Below the pieces are notes generated by a model. That model saw only the letters and a list, made by a program, of their open reading frames with translations. It was not told the origin of the DNA and made no database searches. Source: Ligula intestinalis (Eukaryota > Platyhelminthes > Cestoda > Diphyllobothriidea > Diphyllobothriidae). Taken from it: 64,000 nt of DNA. Position numbers and translations under genes: made by a program. Below, in pieces: positions 33,061 to 44,004 of the stretch. The stretch is taken from positions 23,815,684 to 23,879,683 of the forward strand of contig JAYGXS010000008.1 of assembly GCA_036362985.1 (NCBI GenBank), read 5' to 3'. Numbering within the stretch: the stretch's first letter is position 1; the number at the start of each line of letters is the position of its first letter.

Positions 33061-33607
33061 CCGTAAAATGGTGTGAGACATGCATGGATCTGTGCATAGT
33101 TACTCACAAAAACTATCCTCACCGTTACATGCAAGCCGCATCTGTTAAATAATTTTTAAAAGATTACGTTTTTAGGCGGGTTTTTTTTCACGTTCTCTCA
33201 CAAAATTTGTCCCTGTACAGTCCTATACTTCAACGATCCTGTTTTCCTCAATATTCGTGCGGGCGTCCCACTTGATCACCTTTTAATGAACCAGCCTAAG
33301 CCCTTTCGAATTTAAAATAGGACTCCGCTGTCTGGTTTAGGTGGCTATTAGGCCTGCCAAAAAAAATTGAATCCACTTCTAAGTGCGCACTTTTAATCAA
33401 ACCCGAGAGAAAAACTAGGGTTCTCTACAATCGTTCGCTTCAGATTATCCAGTATTATCCCACTTCTCCCCTTTCCTCAAACTATCGAACGTCATAACTG
33501 ACATTTTCACCATTTTTCGCAGCATCACACAAAATACGGATTATCGCGTTCATTATCTCCCAAAGGTAAGGAGGAGGAAGAGGTGGTGGGTTCATGGACC
33601 AAATTAT

Positions 33608-33658
33608 ATTTGAACTGACGGTTCGATAACCTTCTCGCTTTCATCGTCAGAGTTTTGT
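33608..33658 (-). ncRNA. Hammerhead-like motif of PLE I
   Basis: Minus strand: AAACT, CTGACGA, TGA...TC spacer, GAAC, CGTC, AGTT. Helix I pairs AACT with AGTT (4 bp). The expected GAAA is GAAC and helix III is a bare CG step, so this copy is probably inactive or works only as a dimer. Confidence 0.5.
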
Positions 33659-33934
33659 GGTAGTTGAGTCTGGTGGTTTTGAGTTGGTCCGCCTTGCCGT
33701 CTGCCTCAAATTAAATCGGTGTTGGACGTGTGAACTTTGACCTGCCCGCTCGTTGCTGACCCCATTCGGTCTCCCGGAGGTTGGCTGCTGGTGGGCTGGC
33801 GTGACCTTCGTCCCCTCTGCGGTCAGCGTAGTTGTAGGCGAGTCAATATGCTTGCTGACCTCCCCCACGTCACCCGGCGAACTGATCACTCGTTGCTGTT
33901 CACTTGGGTTGTCCTTTGCCTCGTGGCTGCGACA

Positions 33935-35260
33935 TTAAGGCAGTGTTTGATGTTGGTCGCGTGACCTCCGACCGCCACCCCCATTTTCCACGGGCGTTGG
34001 CTCTCGGTCCAGCGTACTCGTTTGCCCTACCGGCTGTGGCCAACTTGATCCGAGCCTCGTGCGAAGCGCTTGGTAGGCAAGGTTCAGGTCGATAGCTCTG
34101 TTGATTGTGCTAGTGGAGGACCAACTTTCCAGCCCTAGCCTGGCCATTTTCTCATTGGCCCTGCCGATCACCCTCGTTTTCCCAAAGGTGAATTCGTGCT
34201 TGAGCTGTTGCACATGGCCATAGACTAAAGACAACTTGTCCTTGCCATTTATTGCACGTTGATGTTTGTGCAATCTTGTTCCCAGGCGTTTGCCCGTCTC
34301 TCCAAAATACCTCGCTTTGCAGTTTTTGCATGGTAGGCTGTAGACTACGGCTGTTTGCTCGATTGCTGGCAGCGGGTCTTTGGGCTTCATGATTTGTTGT
34401 CTGACTGTGAAATTTGATCAATGCGCCACTCCAATCCCAAAGGGTTCTAGAATTCGTACAGTCGCCTCCGAAACGTTTTTTACGTAGGGGACGGCGAGCC
34501 AGAATTTTGGTTTTTCTTCTTCGCTCGACCAATGAGCGCGAGGCTTCTTGAGGCACTTGCTGATGAAGGACTTCGGATAACCTTTGGCTTTGAAAAGGGT
34601 ATGAAAATGCTTCATCTCCTCCTGTTCCCCACTGTCTTCGCTACAGTTTGTTTGAACACGTTGGAAGAGACTTCTGACACAACTGCATTTGTGCCCAACA
34701 GGGTGGTTGCTTCGGAAGTGAAGAGTGTTAGTTGTCTTACGGTATTCCGTTGTCCTTATCGGCCCGTCTGCCAGTTTTGGAACTTGGAAGTCAAGAAAGG
34801 GCAACTGTTTGTTGACTTCTTCTTCCATGGTGAACTGGCTGTCAGGAAAGACTGAGTTCGATAACGCCTTGAAAGCTTGCACGTGGCTTCGCTTTAGTAT
34901 GGCGAATGTGTCATCGATGTATCGGGCACAGAACTTTGGGGGGTCTGAGCTGAAGACTAGCTGTTCAAGCTTCTGCAGAACTGCTTCGGCAATGAGTCCA
35001 GACAGAGGAGAGCCCATCGGTGTCCCCTTCTTCTGCTCGTACACTTGGCCGTTGAAGGTGAAAAAGGCCTTATGACACAGTTCAAGGAACTCAATGATGT
35101 GCGCTCGTTTGAGTTGCTTCTCGGTCTCGTCATATTTTTCACGAAGAAGGCCATTGATAGTGTTGATAGCCAGTGCAGGTGGGATGAGGGTGAATAAAGA
35201 GATCATATCGAATGACACCATCACCTTGTCTGCCTCTACCTCAATATGCTGAATGTGCAT
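33935..35260 (-). pseudogene. RT-GIY-YIG polyprotein of PLE I, one stop codon
   Basis: The frame runs from 35,260 to 33,935 with only one in-frame TGA, right after FGIGVAH (34,418). It has RT motif A (SFDMISLFTLIPP), motif B (KKGTPMGSPLSGLIAEAVLQ), motif C (CARYIDDTFAIL) and LPFLDFQVPK. The linker includes KGYPKSFISKCLKK and PYVKNVSEAT. The nuclease shows VYSLPCKNCKARYFGETGKR and RLHKHQRAI. All three RT catalytic aspartates (one in A, two in C) are present. The N-terminal part before motif A is missing. It is a recently inactivated copy by the small number of lesions. Confidence 0.92.
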
Positions 35261-35289
35261 ACTGATTATTTAGAACTGCATCCCCGAGT

Positions 35290-37310
35290 CAAATTTTTGG
35301 AAGCCAAGGTTGATATCTTTTCCCAGCCATGTTCTTCTGGGTTTAGGTGCATAACAGGCGCAAGCATCCCGAGTCTGTTGTCATTATCGACAGTTCGACT
35401 GTCGATTTTGACGATGTCCACCAGGAGCTTCAACGAGTGGAAGCAACGCGGTGACTCCCACGGGGTATACAACGGAAGCACACTCGCGGAAAAATCCATC
35501 CCACCCTCTCACCACCACCACACCGAGACTCAGTTGTCAAAGCAAAGTCAAGACGGCCGGAAATGAGGGAGGGTGCAGACAGCTGTCGCGACTAACACTC
35601 AACACGTGTACCACCAGCAAGTCTCGCTAGGCAGGTTCCCGATAGGAAGCGCCATAAAGGCCACACTAAAAAGGAGCCATTGAATCTGACCCTCAGCCAA
35701 CAGACAGTCACTACACACACCAAGACACATACTGGGCCGACTGCGGTATCCGAGTTATTCCGTCAGCTGGTAGACCCTCCAAGGAGCCACGGCTTTTAGC
35801 GCACCGCGATAGTTTCAAGCGCATTAGATTGATTATAGTGAGAAAAGAAATGCGTTGAGGGTCAACATCACTCTCTCTCCCCTGGCTGTCAGTCGCCTGA
35901 GGTGGGATGGGGGCAGTGCTGCAAAGGAAAACAAATTGGGGATGAGCATGGTAAAGCAGGGCGTGCAAGGGAAGAGGAAAGGATGAAAAGAGGGAAAGAG
36001 AGCGAAGGAAAGGAAGAAAACGAAAAAAGAAACAAGAAGGAGAGAGAAATACGAGAACAAAGAAAGGGGGAAGAGAAAAAGAGGGCGAGCGAGAGAAAAG
36101 AATGAAGAAGAGACTAGAGAAGCAACAAGGGAAACGAAGCGAAACGAAAGAATGAGAACTCAGCTTACATTTCAGCGGCAGCATTTTCATTATCAGAGCT
36201 GTGAAGACTAAGGAGTATGAGGATCCCAGATAAGAGAAGGACGTGAAGTGCAACTGCCTCTGCTCAACCAATCACACTGCAGTATTTGCCCCAGTGGGGG
36301 ACTGCAGTAGACAGCCAACACTGATGTTCGGCGCCTTTGTTCAATATCAACTGGCTTAAGGTCATGTAGCTTCGCAGTAAGCGGTTTTGAACTTGCTGAC
36401 CTGCGGACCCCTGACCAACTTTCACTCCCGCATTTGTTTGTGTCCAGATAGACGGGTCACTTAAACATGTCATGGCCAACGCTGCATGGACCACTAGGCA
36501 CTGCTTAGACGCTTCAAAATGTTGCCTTTACTGTTGTAACTAGCTCGCGTCGTAGTGAACTTCGCTAGAATCTCACGACTGTGGTTATCGACGTCTTGGA
36601 ACAGTCAATCATAGTTGTCGCATGGATGCCTTCTGCCCGGAGACGAATAGCAAGCCTGCACGCGTGAACTGCTCTCTCTCTCTTTCTCTGTCCACTGGTC
36701 TGACTGCTGTCAAACCAGCACTTGAACCCAACTGGCTCTCTTGGCTGGTCATGTGTTCCCAAGTAAAATCTCTTTCCATCTATTCTTCGTTCCTCTATGT
36801 ACACAATATACTCTTCCTACTACTCTCGCCGCCTCTACCGACTTCTTTGTCACTAATTAACCATAGTGTGAAGATCGCAGTTGCTAGGGTTTACCTTACT
36901 TACCCCCCTGCGATATTACCTTTTATGAACCCAATAACGACGTCATCTTAGCTTTGTGTCTTAATTGATCAAACCGGCAGCACAGGTGCCAGCTAAATGC
37001 TCAGACACCTGTATCGCCCACATTCTGACTTACGCAATTGCGATGGGTCCGACTCGTCAGTGGGTCACCCGGCTCCCCCTGTTTTCTTTCTGGTCACTGC
37101 GGCCTGAGACAGCAACTGAGAGTTCAGCAGACAATAAATCTCCCTCACAGGTGCCTTCAGCTTTTTAACTTTTACCTGGGATTTGACCTGATGATTGTAG
37201 TGACCCGATTACACCCCCTTCCTTAGACCGCTACAATATATCGATTTTGATGGTTCAGCTTTTCAATTTCTTTAGAAATTACTTTCGGTACTCGATGAGG
37301 ATCATTTTAT
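35290..37310. other. No recognised gene; polypurine tract
   Basis: About 35,945-36,165 is almost pure purine (gaaagagag, aagaaag words). It explains the Ser/Phe-rich 186-codon frame on the other strand, which I do not accept as a gene. No domain elsewhere. Confidence 0.5.
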
Positions 37311-37319
37311 TCATGATCT

Positions 37320-37389
37320 ATAGGCATAGACCACAGTGGGTGATGGAGTTCAGTTGAAATATAAACCTCAGATTTTGGTCTATGCCTAT
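37320..37389. repeat. Short perfect inverted repeat
   Basis: ATAGGCATAGACCA at 37,320-37,333 and its exact complement TGGTCTATGCCTAT at 37,376-37,389, 42 bases apart. It could be a transcript hairpin or the ends of a tiny element. Confidence 0.7.
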
Positions 37390-37474
37390 GGACCTTGATC
37401 TGATATCATTTGAACTGATCTATTCCGAACAAAGGAAATTAGTTCTATGAAAAATAAAGAAGCTGAAATGCCGT

Positions 37475-37680
37475 TTTATCTATCCCCCCCTGTCACTACC
37501 CTTTTGTTATCAACCCAAACCCCAAGCCCCCATTCCCAAGACTAAGTTGATTAGAACGATAATTAATTGATTGCTTGTCACCCTGTACCTTCCACTTCCA
37601 TATAAATGCAATGGTCCGAAGCGAATTCATCGGAAGTATACGTATGTTCGCCGACTGTCCTTCTGAATTATCTATTGGAC
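37475..37680 (+). mobile_element. Solo 3' end of P2 PLE
   Basis: It repeats the 3' region of element B almost word for word (ccccaagcccccattcccaa, gattgcttgtcaccctgtac, tacgtatgttcgcc), including the decayed hammerhead core gaagcgaattcatcggaag. No coding part remains. Bases 37,680-38,300 after it show no gene. Confidence 0.8.
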
Positions 37681-38309
37681 TCGAAATCTGGGCTCTACGC
37701 GAAGGGGGCGGTTACTTTAGGCATACGCTTGGGTAATTTCCCCCTTAAATTACTTTATCCTTCGAGGCTCGAAAGGTCTTCTTTGGCTTGGGGCACCATA
37801 CTTATATTGGCTTATTTTTGTCGGAGTTATAAGCGTTCAAGTCCTGTTCTGTTTTTTGCTCCTGACTAGAGAGTTATTGATTTTTTTATCTGCATATTCA
37901 CGTGACCTGAGTATTGCTGGGCCTTCGCTGCCGTCTGATTGGTGGAACAGAACTCAGGGTAAACTAATTCCCCTCGCCCTTCCCCCTCGTGGCCCGCAAA
38001 AGGCCTAGGCTTTGCTATGCAAATGAACGCATTTAAACATGAGCGTTTTACAGTCACGACATTTCGAGTCGGACGTTGGCGACGTTGTCCTCCGCAACAG
38101 CATGGGCGCAGGGACGGTAGACTGCGCACGAATTAGTCACTAGTCTGTTTGCGATGCATCTACCTCACTGGCTCCTTCATCGCCCCCCTGGGTGCGGCGC
38201 TATGACAGAGTCAAACAGATCGCTGGCAAAATTTGGCGCAGTGGGCAAGCTGGTGCGGCGTGATATTGCACCTAGACGTGCCACAAACACCCCTAGCCCA
38301 TATATGCCA

Positions 38310-38380
38310 GAGTGGGGCGGATGAGTTCCGTTACCGGTCGGGTGAACTTTCATCAAAAAGTGTCAATATCTCCTGACCTA
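38310..38380 (+). repeat. SINE family 1 tail fragment
   Basis: The tail words gatgagttccgttaccggtc and gggtgaactttcatc, ending in gacctagaccgg just before the full copy. Confidence 0.7.
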
Positions 38381-38395
38381 GACCGGAAAGACGAC

Positions 38396-38670
38396 GAGTT
38401 CTTGGCTCAATGCTTAGGGCGTTTGACTCTGATCAAAGAGATCGTGAGTTCGAATCTCGGGTGGGACGCCACTTGCGTCTAGATATGACAGTCTGACGAC
38501 GGCTAATGAACCAAAAATGGCCATTCCAGTCTCCCTTGTCTTTGCAGGCAATGCTGTTTGCCTATACTACTAGCTGTTATGGCTGTCAGGGCCTCTGTCG
38601 AGACCCCAGGCAGAGCTGGGTAGATGGGTTCCTTTAGCGGTCGGGTGAACGTCCATAAATGAGTATGGCG
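38396..38670 (+). repeat. SINE family 1, full-length reference copy
   Basis: A tRNA-derived SINE. The head has an A box (cttggctcaatgcttaggg) and a B box (gagttcgaatctcggg) at tRNA-like spacing, the internal promoters of RNA polymerase III. The body has gacgacggctaatgaaccaa, ggccattccagtctcccttg, and tttgc. The tail has ctgtcagggcctctg, gatgggttcctttagcggtc and gggtgaacgtccat. About 275 bases, with no long A-tail. It needs reverse transcriptase from elsewhere. I do not know whether the family is named. Confidence 0.88.
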
Positions 38671-39009
38671 CGTGTTTTGACTGGGTGCCTGCACCAAAGC
38701 CTGTTGTGTCCTGATCTAGTCCCCAGGTTGGCCCCGGGTGTCTACCGTATGGCCCGTTTCGGGGGCTTAGCTTCACGATGGCTGCTCTCCCTCTCGCACA
38801 TACGACAGAATTTCCGGTGAAACTGCGGCCCCCTGGCTGTCCGAACAATTTCGTCCGCTGCGCTGTACTGTCCAGAACCGGGCGCCTGACTGTCCTAGCC
38901 GGATGCGAAAGGAGGTCGTGCACAAAAAATGTCGCACTCTGGAGCATAAACAGTTTGGCGGTGGCAGTTCAGCGGAAGTGCTGTGCCGTGCAGGCCACAG
39001 GTTGTCGCC
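38671..39009. other. No recognised feature
   Basis: Moderately GC-rich sequence with open frames on both strands but no domain. Confidence 0.4.
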
Positions 39010-40010
39010 AGCATGAACCGGATGTGGCGCATTGTTTGACACTCAAATTACCTTGTATCAACGTACTTTTGGCGAGAGTCTGTTTAGACCACTTAGCTAG
39101 GTGCTGGCGTTCGTGGGGTCTAATTTATGTTTGCAAATTCCCAAATGTACTACAAAGATCAGCGATGATAACCATNNNNNNNNNNNNNNNNNNNNNNNNN
39201 NNNNNNNNNNNNNNNNNNNNNNNNNNNNNNNNNNNNNNNNNNNNNNNNNNNNNNNNNNNNNNNNNNNNNNNNNNNNNNNNNNNNNNNNNNNNNNNNNNNN
39301 NNNNNNNNNNNNNNNNNNNNNNNNNNNNNNNNNNNNNNNNNNNNNNNNNNNNNNNNNNNNNNNNNNNNNNNNNNNNNNNNNNNNNNNNNNNNNNNNNNNN
39401 NNNNNNNNNNNNNNNNNNNNNNNNNNNNNNNNNNNNNNNNNNNNNNNNNNNNNNNNNNNNNNNNNNNNNNNNNNNNNNNNNNNNNNNNNNNNNNNNNNNN
39501 NNNNNNNNNNNNNNNNNNNNNNNNNNNNNNNNNNNNNNNNNNNNNNNNNNNNNNNNNNNNNNNNNNNNNNNNNNNATCCCTTATCTCCTCTCCCCTCTGA
39601 TTCTAACTATTACTGATTGGTTTTTGGAAATTTGTTAGCTCTACCCTCCCTCACGTTATTGTACCAACCTAATGATGCTTGATTAACTATGTGTTTAATG
39701 GGAAAAACATTTTGTAGTTTTTGGATAAAAGCCAAGTAGATCATCTTAATTCATAAACAGCATGAACTGGATATGGATTTATTGGGTCACTGTTCGACAC
39801 TCAAATTACCTTGTGTCAGCGTACTGGTAGCGAGAGTCGGTGTAGACCACTTAGCTAGGTTCTGGCGTTTGAGGGGTCTGATTTATGTTTGGAAATTCCC
39901 AAATGTACTGCAAAGATCAGCGATGATAACCATGTAGGCATTTAGGAAGGCAAGTAAGGCGAACGACCGTTTTCGATTATTCGCTATCAGGCAATTGCAA
40001 TTATAGAAGG
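39010..40010. mobile_element. P3-type PLE remnants around the assembly gap
   Basis: About 166 bases before the gap (39,010-39,175) recur after it (39,760-39,936). They end in agatcagcgatgataaccat, like the leader junction of element D. After the gap, 39,576-39,690 matches the P3 3' region (ctattactgattggttt). At 39,945-40,005 a minus-strand decayed hammerhead (ggcgaacgaccgttttcgat) is present. Confidence 0.7.
39176..39575. other. Assembly gap (400 N)
   Basis: Four hundred undetermined bases. Frames that cross it are artefacts. Repeated PLE sequence on both sides probably caused the break. Confidence 0.99.
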
Positions 40011-40039
40011 GAGAGCAATAGTAGCTTATGTAGGCCCAC

Positions 40040-40560
40040 ACATTAATCTCTACTCTCTGCGTGTTTTCCTACGAAAATGGTGGTTACAGGGTTTTATGCG
40101 TAGGGAATTAGGACACGCAGTGGAAAATACTTTAATAAATACTAAATGCATTTTTTTAAATTTTACTCTATTTCGAAGTGTTGTTGATTGATATCTGTAG
40201 ATTTTTCAAATCTGTATTATCGTTTTGCTTCTTGCGTAAAAAACCGATTATCAAATTGCAGGTTTCTTGAAATTCCTGAAAAATTAGAGGTGGTGGTTAT
40301 GAGGTCGTCTTCTTCCACTTACCTGAGGTCCAACTTACCGTTCTGGAGTAAGCTTAGTATAGTCCGCGCACTTATTCAATTTACATGCGGAACAACTTCC
40401 GGCGGCTACGGGAAACAACTTCGGCTACATTTTTTCACTTTACGCTAGCTTCTAAAAATTTCCTTCGCTGCCTATCCTATTTCCCCGCCCACTCCCCCAA
40501 AAAAAAACTCTATGAGCACCGTTTTTGCAGGACAAAATGCTGGGTCTAGGGGTATATGAT
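40040..40560 (+). repeat. Dispersed repeat R1 copy
   Basis: It includes gtccaacttaccgttctgga at about 40,330, ttgaaattcctgaaaaatta before it, and the flank gctgcctatcctatttcccc after it. The last part matches 61.5 kb in inverted orientation. Confidence 0.7.
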
Positions 40561-40569
40561 TGGGCCTAC

Positions 40570-40960
40570 ATGAACTTTTTTGCCGAAGGGAGATAGAGTG
40601 AACAAAAGGTTAAGCAATCAATCAGTAGTAATTAGTGGGGAGAGGTGGTCAAGCGTCATAACAGCGAGTGGGGGGAGGGGTTCGGCAGTTGGTTCATGTG
40701 GCCCCGTCGTGGTGTCCCGGTCTCGTGACATGGTGGACGGCGTGGGGACGCATCATGCGATGTCTCGTAACCGTCTCGCGCCGTGGTAGACGGCATGTGA
40801 ACGTATGTGTACTTGGTCTTCGGCCAAGGGAGCTTTAGTGCCTTATGAGGGCATCAAACGTACGGTCGCCTAGCCTTACTTCAAGGCATGAAACGCTGTT
40901 TAGGATCAGGTGCCCTACTGATGAGTGCTATATGCAGTCTTTCGACGAGTCGTCGTCGAT
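40570..40960 (-). mobile_element. Decayed P3 PLE 3' region
   Basis: The words aatcagtagtaattagtggg and agaggtgg, then ggccaagggagctttag, follow the order of the reversed 3' end of element D (19,110-19,400). No intact frame. To about 41,265 nothing else is recognised. Confidence 0.55.
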
Positions 40961-41264
40961 AGCTTTCGAGTGTGAAACCTGCCTACTCTTCCAGCTGTTT
41001 GAGGAAACGACGACTTCTGGCGACTAGTACACTCGAAAAAAAACAATTTTTTATTTGAATTTTTTCGAGACCTTGTCCTGGATATACGTGTGGTTTAACG
41101 CTCGCAAGATGTTGAGCTCTTTTACGAAGTACGTAGTGTTTTCTACCATTATTTCACATGAATGAAAACGCAGGCGACGCCTCAACGGGAGCATGACTTA
41201 CACTTTGAAGGACATTTGTGGGGCGGAATGCGAACGGCGTCGTTTCGGTCTGGAGTCGTGGTCT

Positions 41265-41400
41265 TGAGCCAGCAATTCATAATCGAAATTATTTGACCCA
41301 ATTGTGAAAAATACAGCGGCCTTGGTGGGATTTGAAACGATACCGGCAAGGGAATTTGTCGAGCGGTGTTAAGGCTAGAGAGGTTTAACCGTAACGGCTG
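41265..41400 (-). repeat. SINE family 2 (tRNA-derived) copy
   Basis: Reversed: a B-box-like gggatttgaaacg and the family-2 downstream word tttgacccaattgtgaaaaa shared with 63.85 kb. Degenerate. Confidence 0.5.
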
Positions 41401-41784
41401 CGACCTTCCAGACCCGGTTCCTTACGTGAAGAGAGAGAGAGGGAGAAGTCTTGGGAAAGCCAGATTAATAGGAATAGTTTATGCTGTAGAAGGATAGAAG
41501 AATATTTTGTGAAAGATTTGACTGCACGTCTAGTCGCGAGGCGAGCTAGGTCCGGAATGATGTCTGGGAGCACCGCTGGCTGCAGTCTTGAAGGTCACTG
41601 ATTGGACCACGCGTGGGCGAACCGGCGCGGGCGCATTAGTAGGTCGCGCGTCTGGCGGTAGCCACGCCTTGGGGTTTGTCCAGACGGATTGAGGTCACGT
41701 CACTGTGGTTTGAGGCCAGAATGGGAGAGACATAGTGCGTGTGTTCGCTCGCTCGCGCGTCAAATTGCGTCTGGCAGCAGTGAA

Positions 41785-41890
41785 CACTACAAGCTTGTTA
41801 GTACAGCCAACGCTCTAACCAACTGATCTACCAAGGACCCATCGGGAGAAGTGAGTTTAATCATACCTGGGCTGATTTACCCGCCCAGTC
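41785..41890 (-). repeat. SINE family 2, head fragment
   Basis: Reversed tggtagatcagttggttaga, gcgttggctgtactaac equals the head of the copy at 42.14 kb. The upstream word gagtttaatcatacctggg is also shared. Confidence 0.7.
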
Positions 41891-42104
41891 TACTGCAATG
41901 TATATGGAATCCACCGAGTTTTTCACAAATAAGACGAGGAATTATTCAAAGCTACCAACTCTCCTCCCCCTCCATATTAATTAAGTGTGCCTCATAGTCA
42001 TCTGGAGGATTCTATCTTGATTGCTTAGGAAATCTTGCTTGGGTAGTCAGCTTACTGCATAAGAATTGATGAATTTCAGACATTGCAGTAAGCTGGTCGC
42101 CTTA

Positions 42105-42250
42105 ACCGGTCCAGATGTGATTAAACTCACGAGTCCCGGTGGGGCCTCGATAGCTCAGTTGGTTAGAGCGTTGGCTGTACTAACCAGTTCCCTTGTTGGC
42201 GCGGTTTCGAATTCCATTGAGGCCACCAGGTTTTTCGCTACTGGGTCAAA
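42105..42250 (+). repeat. SINE family 2 with tRNA-like cloverleaf
   Basis: The tRNA-like part is 42,144-42,233. Acceptor strands GCCTCGA and TTGAGGC pair over 7 bp (one G-T). A D-arm with A box (tagctcagttggttagagc) and a T-arm with B box ggtttcgaattcc are present. The anticodon arm does not close properly, and the flanking words gtgattaaactca and ggtcaaatta recur at other copies. I therefore call it a SINE and not a tRNA gene. Confidence 0.75.
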
Positions 42251-42285
42251 TTAGAAGACGAAGATGCGATCACTGGAACAAGAGT

Positions 42286-42340
42286 TTTATTTGCCTGACG
42301 TTTCGGATTCCGTCGGGAATCCTTAGTCATAGGTAATCGT
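42286..42340 (-). repeat. P4 terminal repeat with hammerhead-like hairpin
   Basis: Minus strand: GACTAAGGATTCC, CGAC, GGAATCC, GAAA, CGTC, AGGC. The GGATTCC/GGAATCC hairpin is perfect (7 bp) and GAAACGTC is intact. The CTGATGA half of the core has decayed to CTAA, so it should be inactive. Confidence 0.65.
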
Positions 42341-42397
42341 AAACAGGTCTGAGACATACGCAGATAAGGGGTGATACATGCACAGATTGCACGGTAT

Positions 42398-43495
42398 TTA
42401 TAGTTCACAGCGGTCACCCGCATGCGTACTATAATTGTCAGTTTTTGTAGTCACCGCTTGAGGTCTTAATTGGTGCGGTGATTGGTCATTAATTGCCACA
42501 GCGTTCTTGTCCGCGTCGGATGCGGGTTTGGTAATTGCGCGACAATTATGCCCGCTGTCGTCGGAGTTGTTCTTGCACCCAGTCCTTCCCACGTGACTGA
42601 TTCTCTTGCTCAGGGAATGTCTCAGTACACCGTAGGGGAACGCCAAATCGTTACGCTTGTTGATGGACTGGGGGCCTGAAAACCATGACTCGAGCAGCTC
42701 GCGGCTCACGCGGTTGTCCCCTCTTGCGAGGATTTTGGCCTCGGCAAACTTGAAAATATGGTCGGGTCCCGTTGAGTGAGCTGCAACCTGGGAGTTGGCG
42801 TCTTTCTTCTTCACCGCCGCTGCATGCTCGGCCATTCGCGTCCGGAGTAATCTCCCAGCTTCTCCGACGTAGTTGCTTTGTCCACAACTACACCAGATCC
42901 GGTAAACGACTCCAGCCGTTTCCTGCCGTGGCAGCGGGTCTTTCGGCCTCATGCCCCGGCGCCTGATGGTTGCTTCCGGCCTGTGTGCAACTCCAACTCC
43001 AAGTGGGGTGAGTAGACGGCTGACTGCTTCCGATACATTCTTCACGTACGGAAGAGCTCGCCAAACGTTTAGGCCAGCTGGACTTGGCTTCTTCTTTCGT
43101 TTGCGCATGCACTGGTTGACAAAATTGTGCGGGTAACCATTCGCTCTCAGTACCCGTCGAACATATTGCAATTCAGCAATTTTGTCTTCCGCTTCGCTGC
43201 AATGCGTCTCGACGCGCCGGAATAGTGCTTTTATGCAGCTGCGTTTGTGACTGATTAGGTGGTTGCTGTTGTAGTTCAGGATTTGCATAGTGTTGGTTGC
43301 TTTCCTGAACACTTTAGTCTTCAGGCCACCATCATCTTTGCGGCAAACGAGGACATCCAGGAAGACCAGTTGGTTGTTTCCTTCCTCCTCCATCGTAAAT
43401 TGAATGTCCGGGAAGACGGCGTTTAGACGTTCCTTGAATGTCAGCACCTGATCCCGCTCAATTACGACGAAGGTGTCGTCCAAATACCTCTTCAC
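42398..43495 (-). CDS. RT C-terminus plus GIY-YIG of PLE H
   Basis: 365 codons without interruption. RYLDDTFVV (RT motif C) sits at the very start, then QLVFLDVLVCRKDDGG about residue 45, TKVFRKATNT, the linker RANGYPHNFVNQCMRKR, and ALPYVKNVSEAVS. The GIY-YIG domain has VVYRIWCSCGQSNYVGEAGR and RTRMAEH about residue 200. The tail SWFSGPQSINKRNDL is shared with 63.7 kb. RT motifs A and B are lost, so the first methionine is not the native start. The long open frame suggests a young insertion. Confidence 0.92.
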   Translation of the reverse strand: MKRYLDDTFVVIERDQVLTFKERLNAVFPDIQFTMEEEGNNQLVFLDVLVCRKDDGGLKTKVFRKATNTMQILNYNSNHLISHKRSCIKALFRRVETHCSEAEDKIAELQYVRRVLRANGYPHNFVNQCMRKRKKKPSPAGLNVWRALPYVKNVSEAVSRLLTPLGVGVAHRPEATIRRRGMRPKDPLPRQETAGVVYRIWCSCGQSNYVGEAGRLLRTRMAEHAAAVKKKDANSQVAAHSTGPDHIFKFAEAKILARGDNRVSRELLESWFSGPQSINKRNDLAFPYGVLRHSLSKRISHVGRTGCKNNSDDSGHNCRAITKPASDADKNAVAINDQSPHQLRPQAVTTKTDNYSTHAGDRCEL

Positions 43496-43499
43496 TCTC

Positions 43500-44004
43500 C
43501 CTTTTCCTCAGAGCACTCTGGCTTGTTATTTCAATTTATTACACCTTCCTGTGGGTTTGTGGAGTTAAAGTTATTCATCCGGCCGCTCCAAAGGTGACTG
43601 CTGATGTGTTTCGGGGCGGGTTCTCATGCTATCGATCGTGTTAATTCCCCAGCTGTGTCCTCTTCTGCAAACTAGTCTGACCGATGACGTTTCCAGCTCC
43701 TGGCTGTGTACTGAGTCGGAAAGCTGGTTCAATAGCCGAAGAGCAAGGTCGAAGACATTAGGCTCATCAGCAATGCCACTGGAAGCACTGTTTCCCGCTT
43801 GCTCTCTGCATCTGCTTCCCAAACCATGTCTGTGTGCACTGAGCGGGGAAAGAAGAAGAGCATTGTGTAAGTCGATAGGTTGCAGACAGTAGAACTAGAC
43901 CTTCTTTAACTTGATTTCGAAGAGATCGGAGCCCGCGACATACTTGAGTGCAACCAAAGCTCTGACCACCCGAGTTAAGAGGTCCTACCAGCAGCTATCG
44001 ACCG
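43500..44004. other. No recognised gene
   Basis: No domain. Only a tRNA-head-like phrase near 43,955-43,990 (gctctgaccacccgagttaa), which resembles 46,935-46,965. Confidence 0.4.

Larger units (their letters stand above)
33575..35285 (-). mobile_element. Penelope-like element I, best-preserved RT
   Basis: On the minus strand the order is RT (35,260-34,430), linker, GIY-YIG (34,390-33,935), a 3' region, a hammerhead-like motif at 33,608-33,658, and a purine tract that reads CTTCCTCCTCC on the coding strand. It is 5'-truncated near 35,285. A decayed relative lies at 57.3-57.6 kb. Confidence 0.9.
42255..43500 (-). mobile_element. Penelope-like element H (P4 lineage)
   Basis: A minus-strand, uninterrupted RT C-terminus plus GIY-YIG frame, followed by the P4 terminal repeat (42,286-42,340) and a purine-rich end (gaagacgaagatgcgatc). 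Truncated at about 43,498 just before YLDD. Confidence 0.9.

Noticed and set aside
35711..36271. 186-codon Ser/Phe-rich frame with membrane-like stretches
   Set aside because: It reads the complement of a polypurine tract; no start context, domain or splice signal supports it.
38778..39638. Long frame on the plus strand
   Set aside because: Most of its length is the 400-N gap; the real bases on each side hold PLE remnants in other frames.
42144..42233. tRNA gene candidate
   Set aside because: The acceptor and T-arm are good but the anticodon arm does not close, and the flanks recur with other copies, so it is a SINE head.
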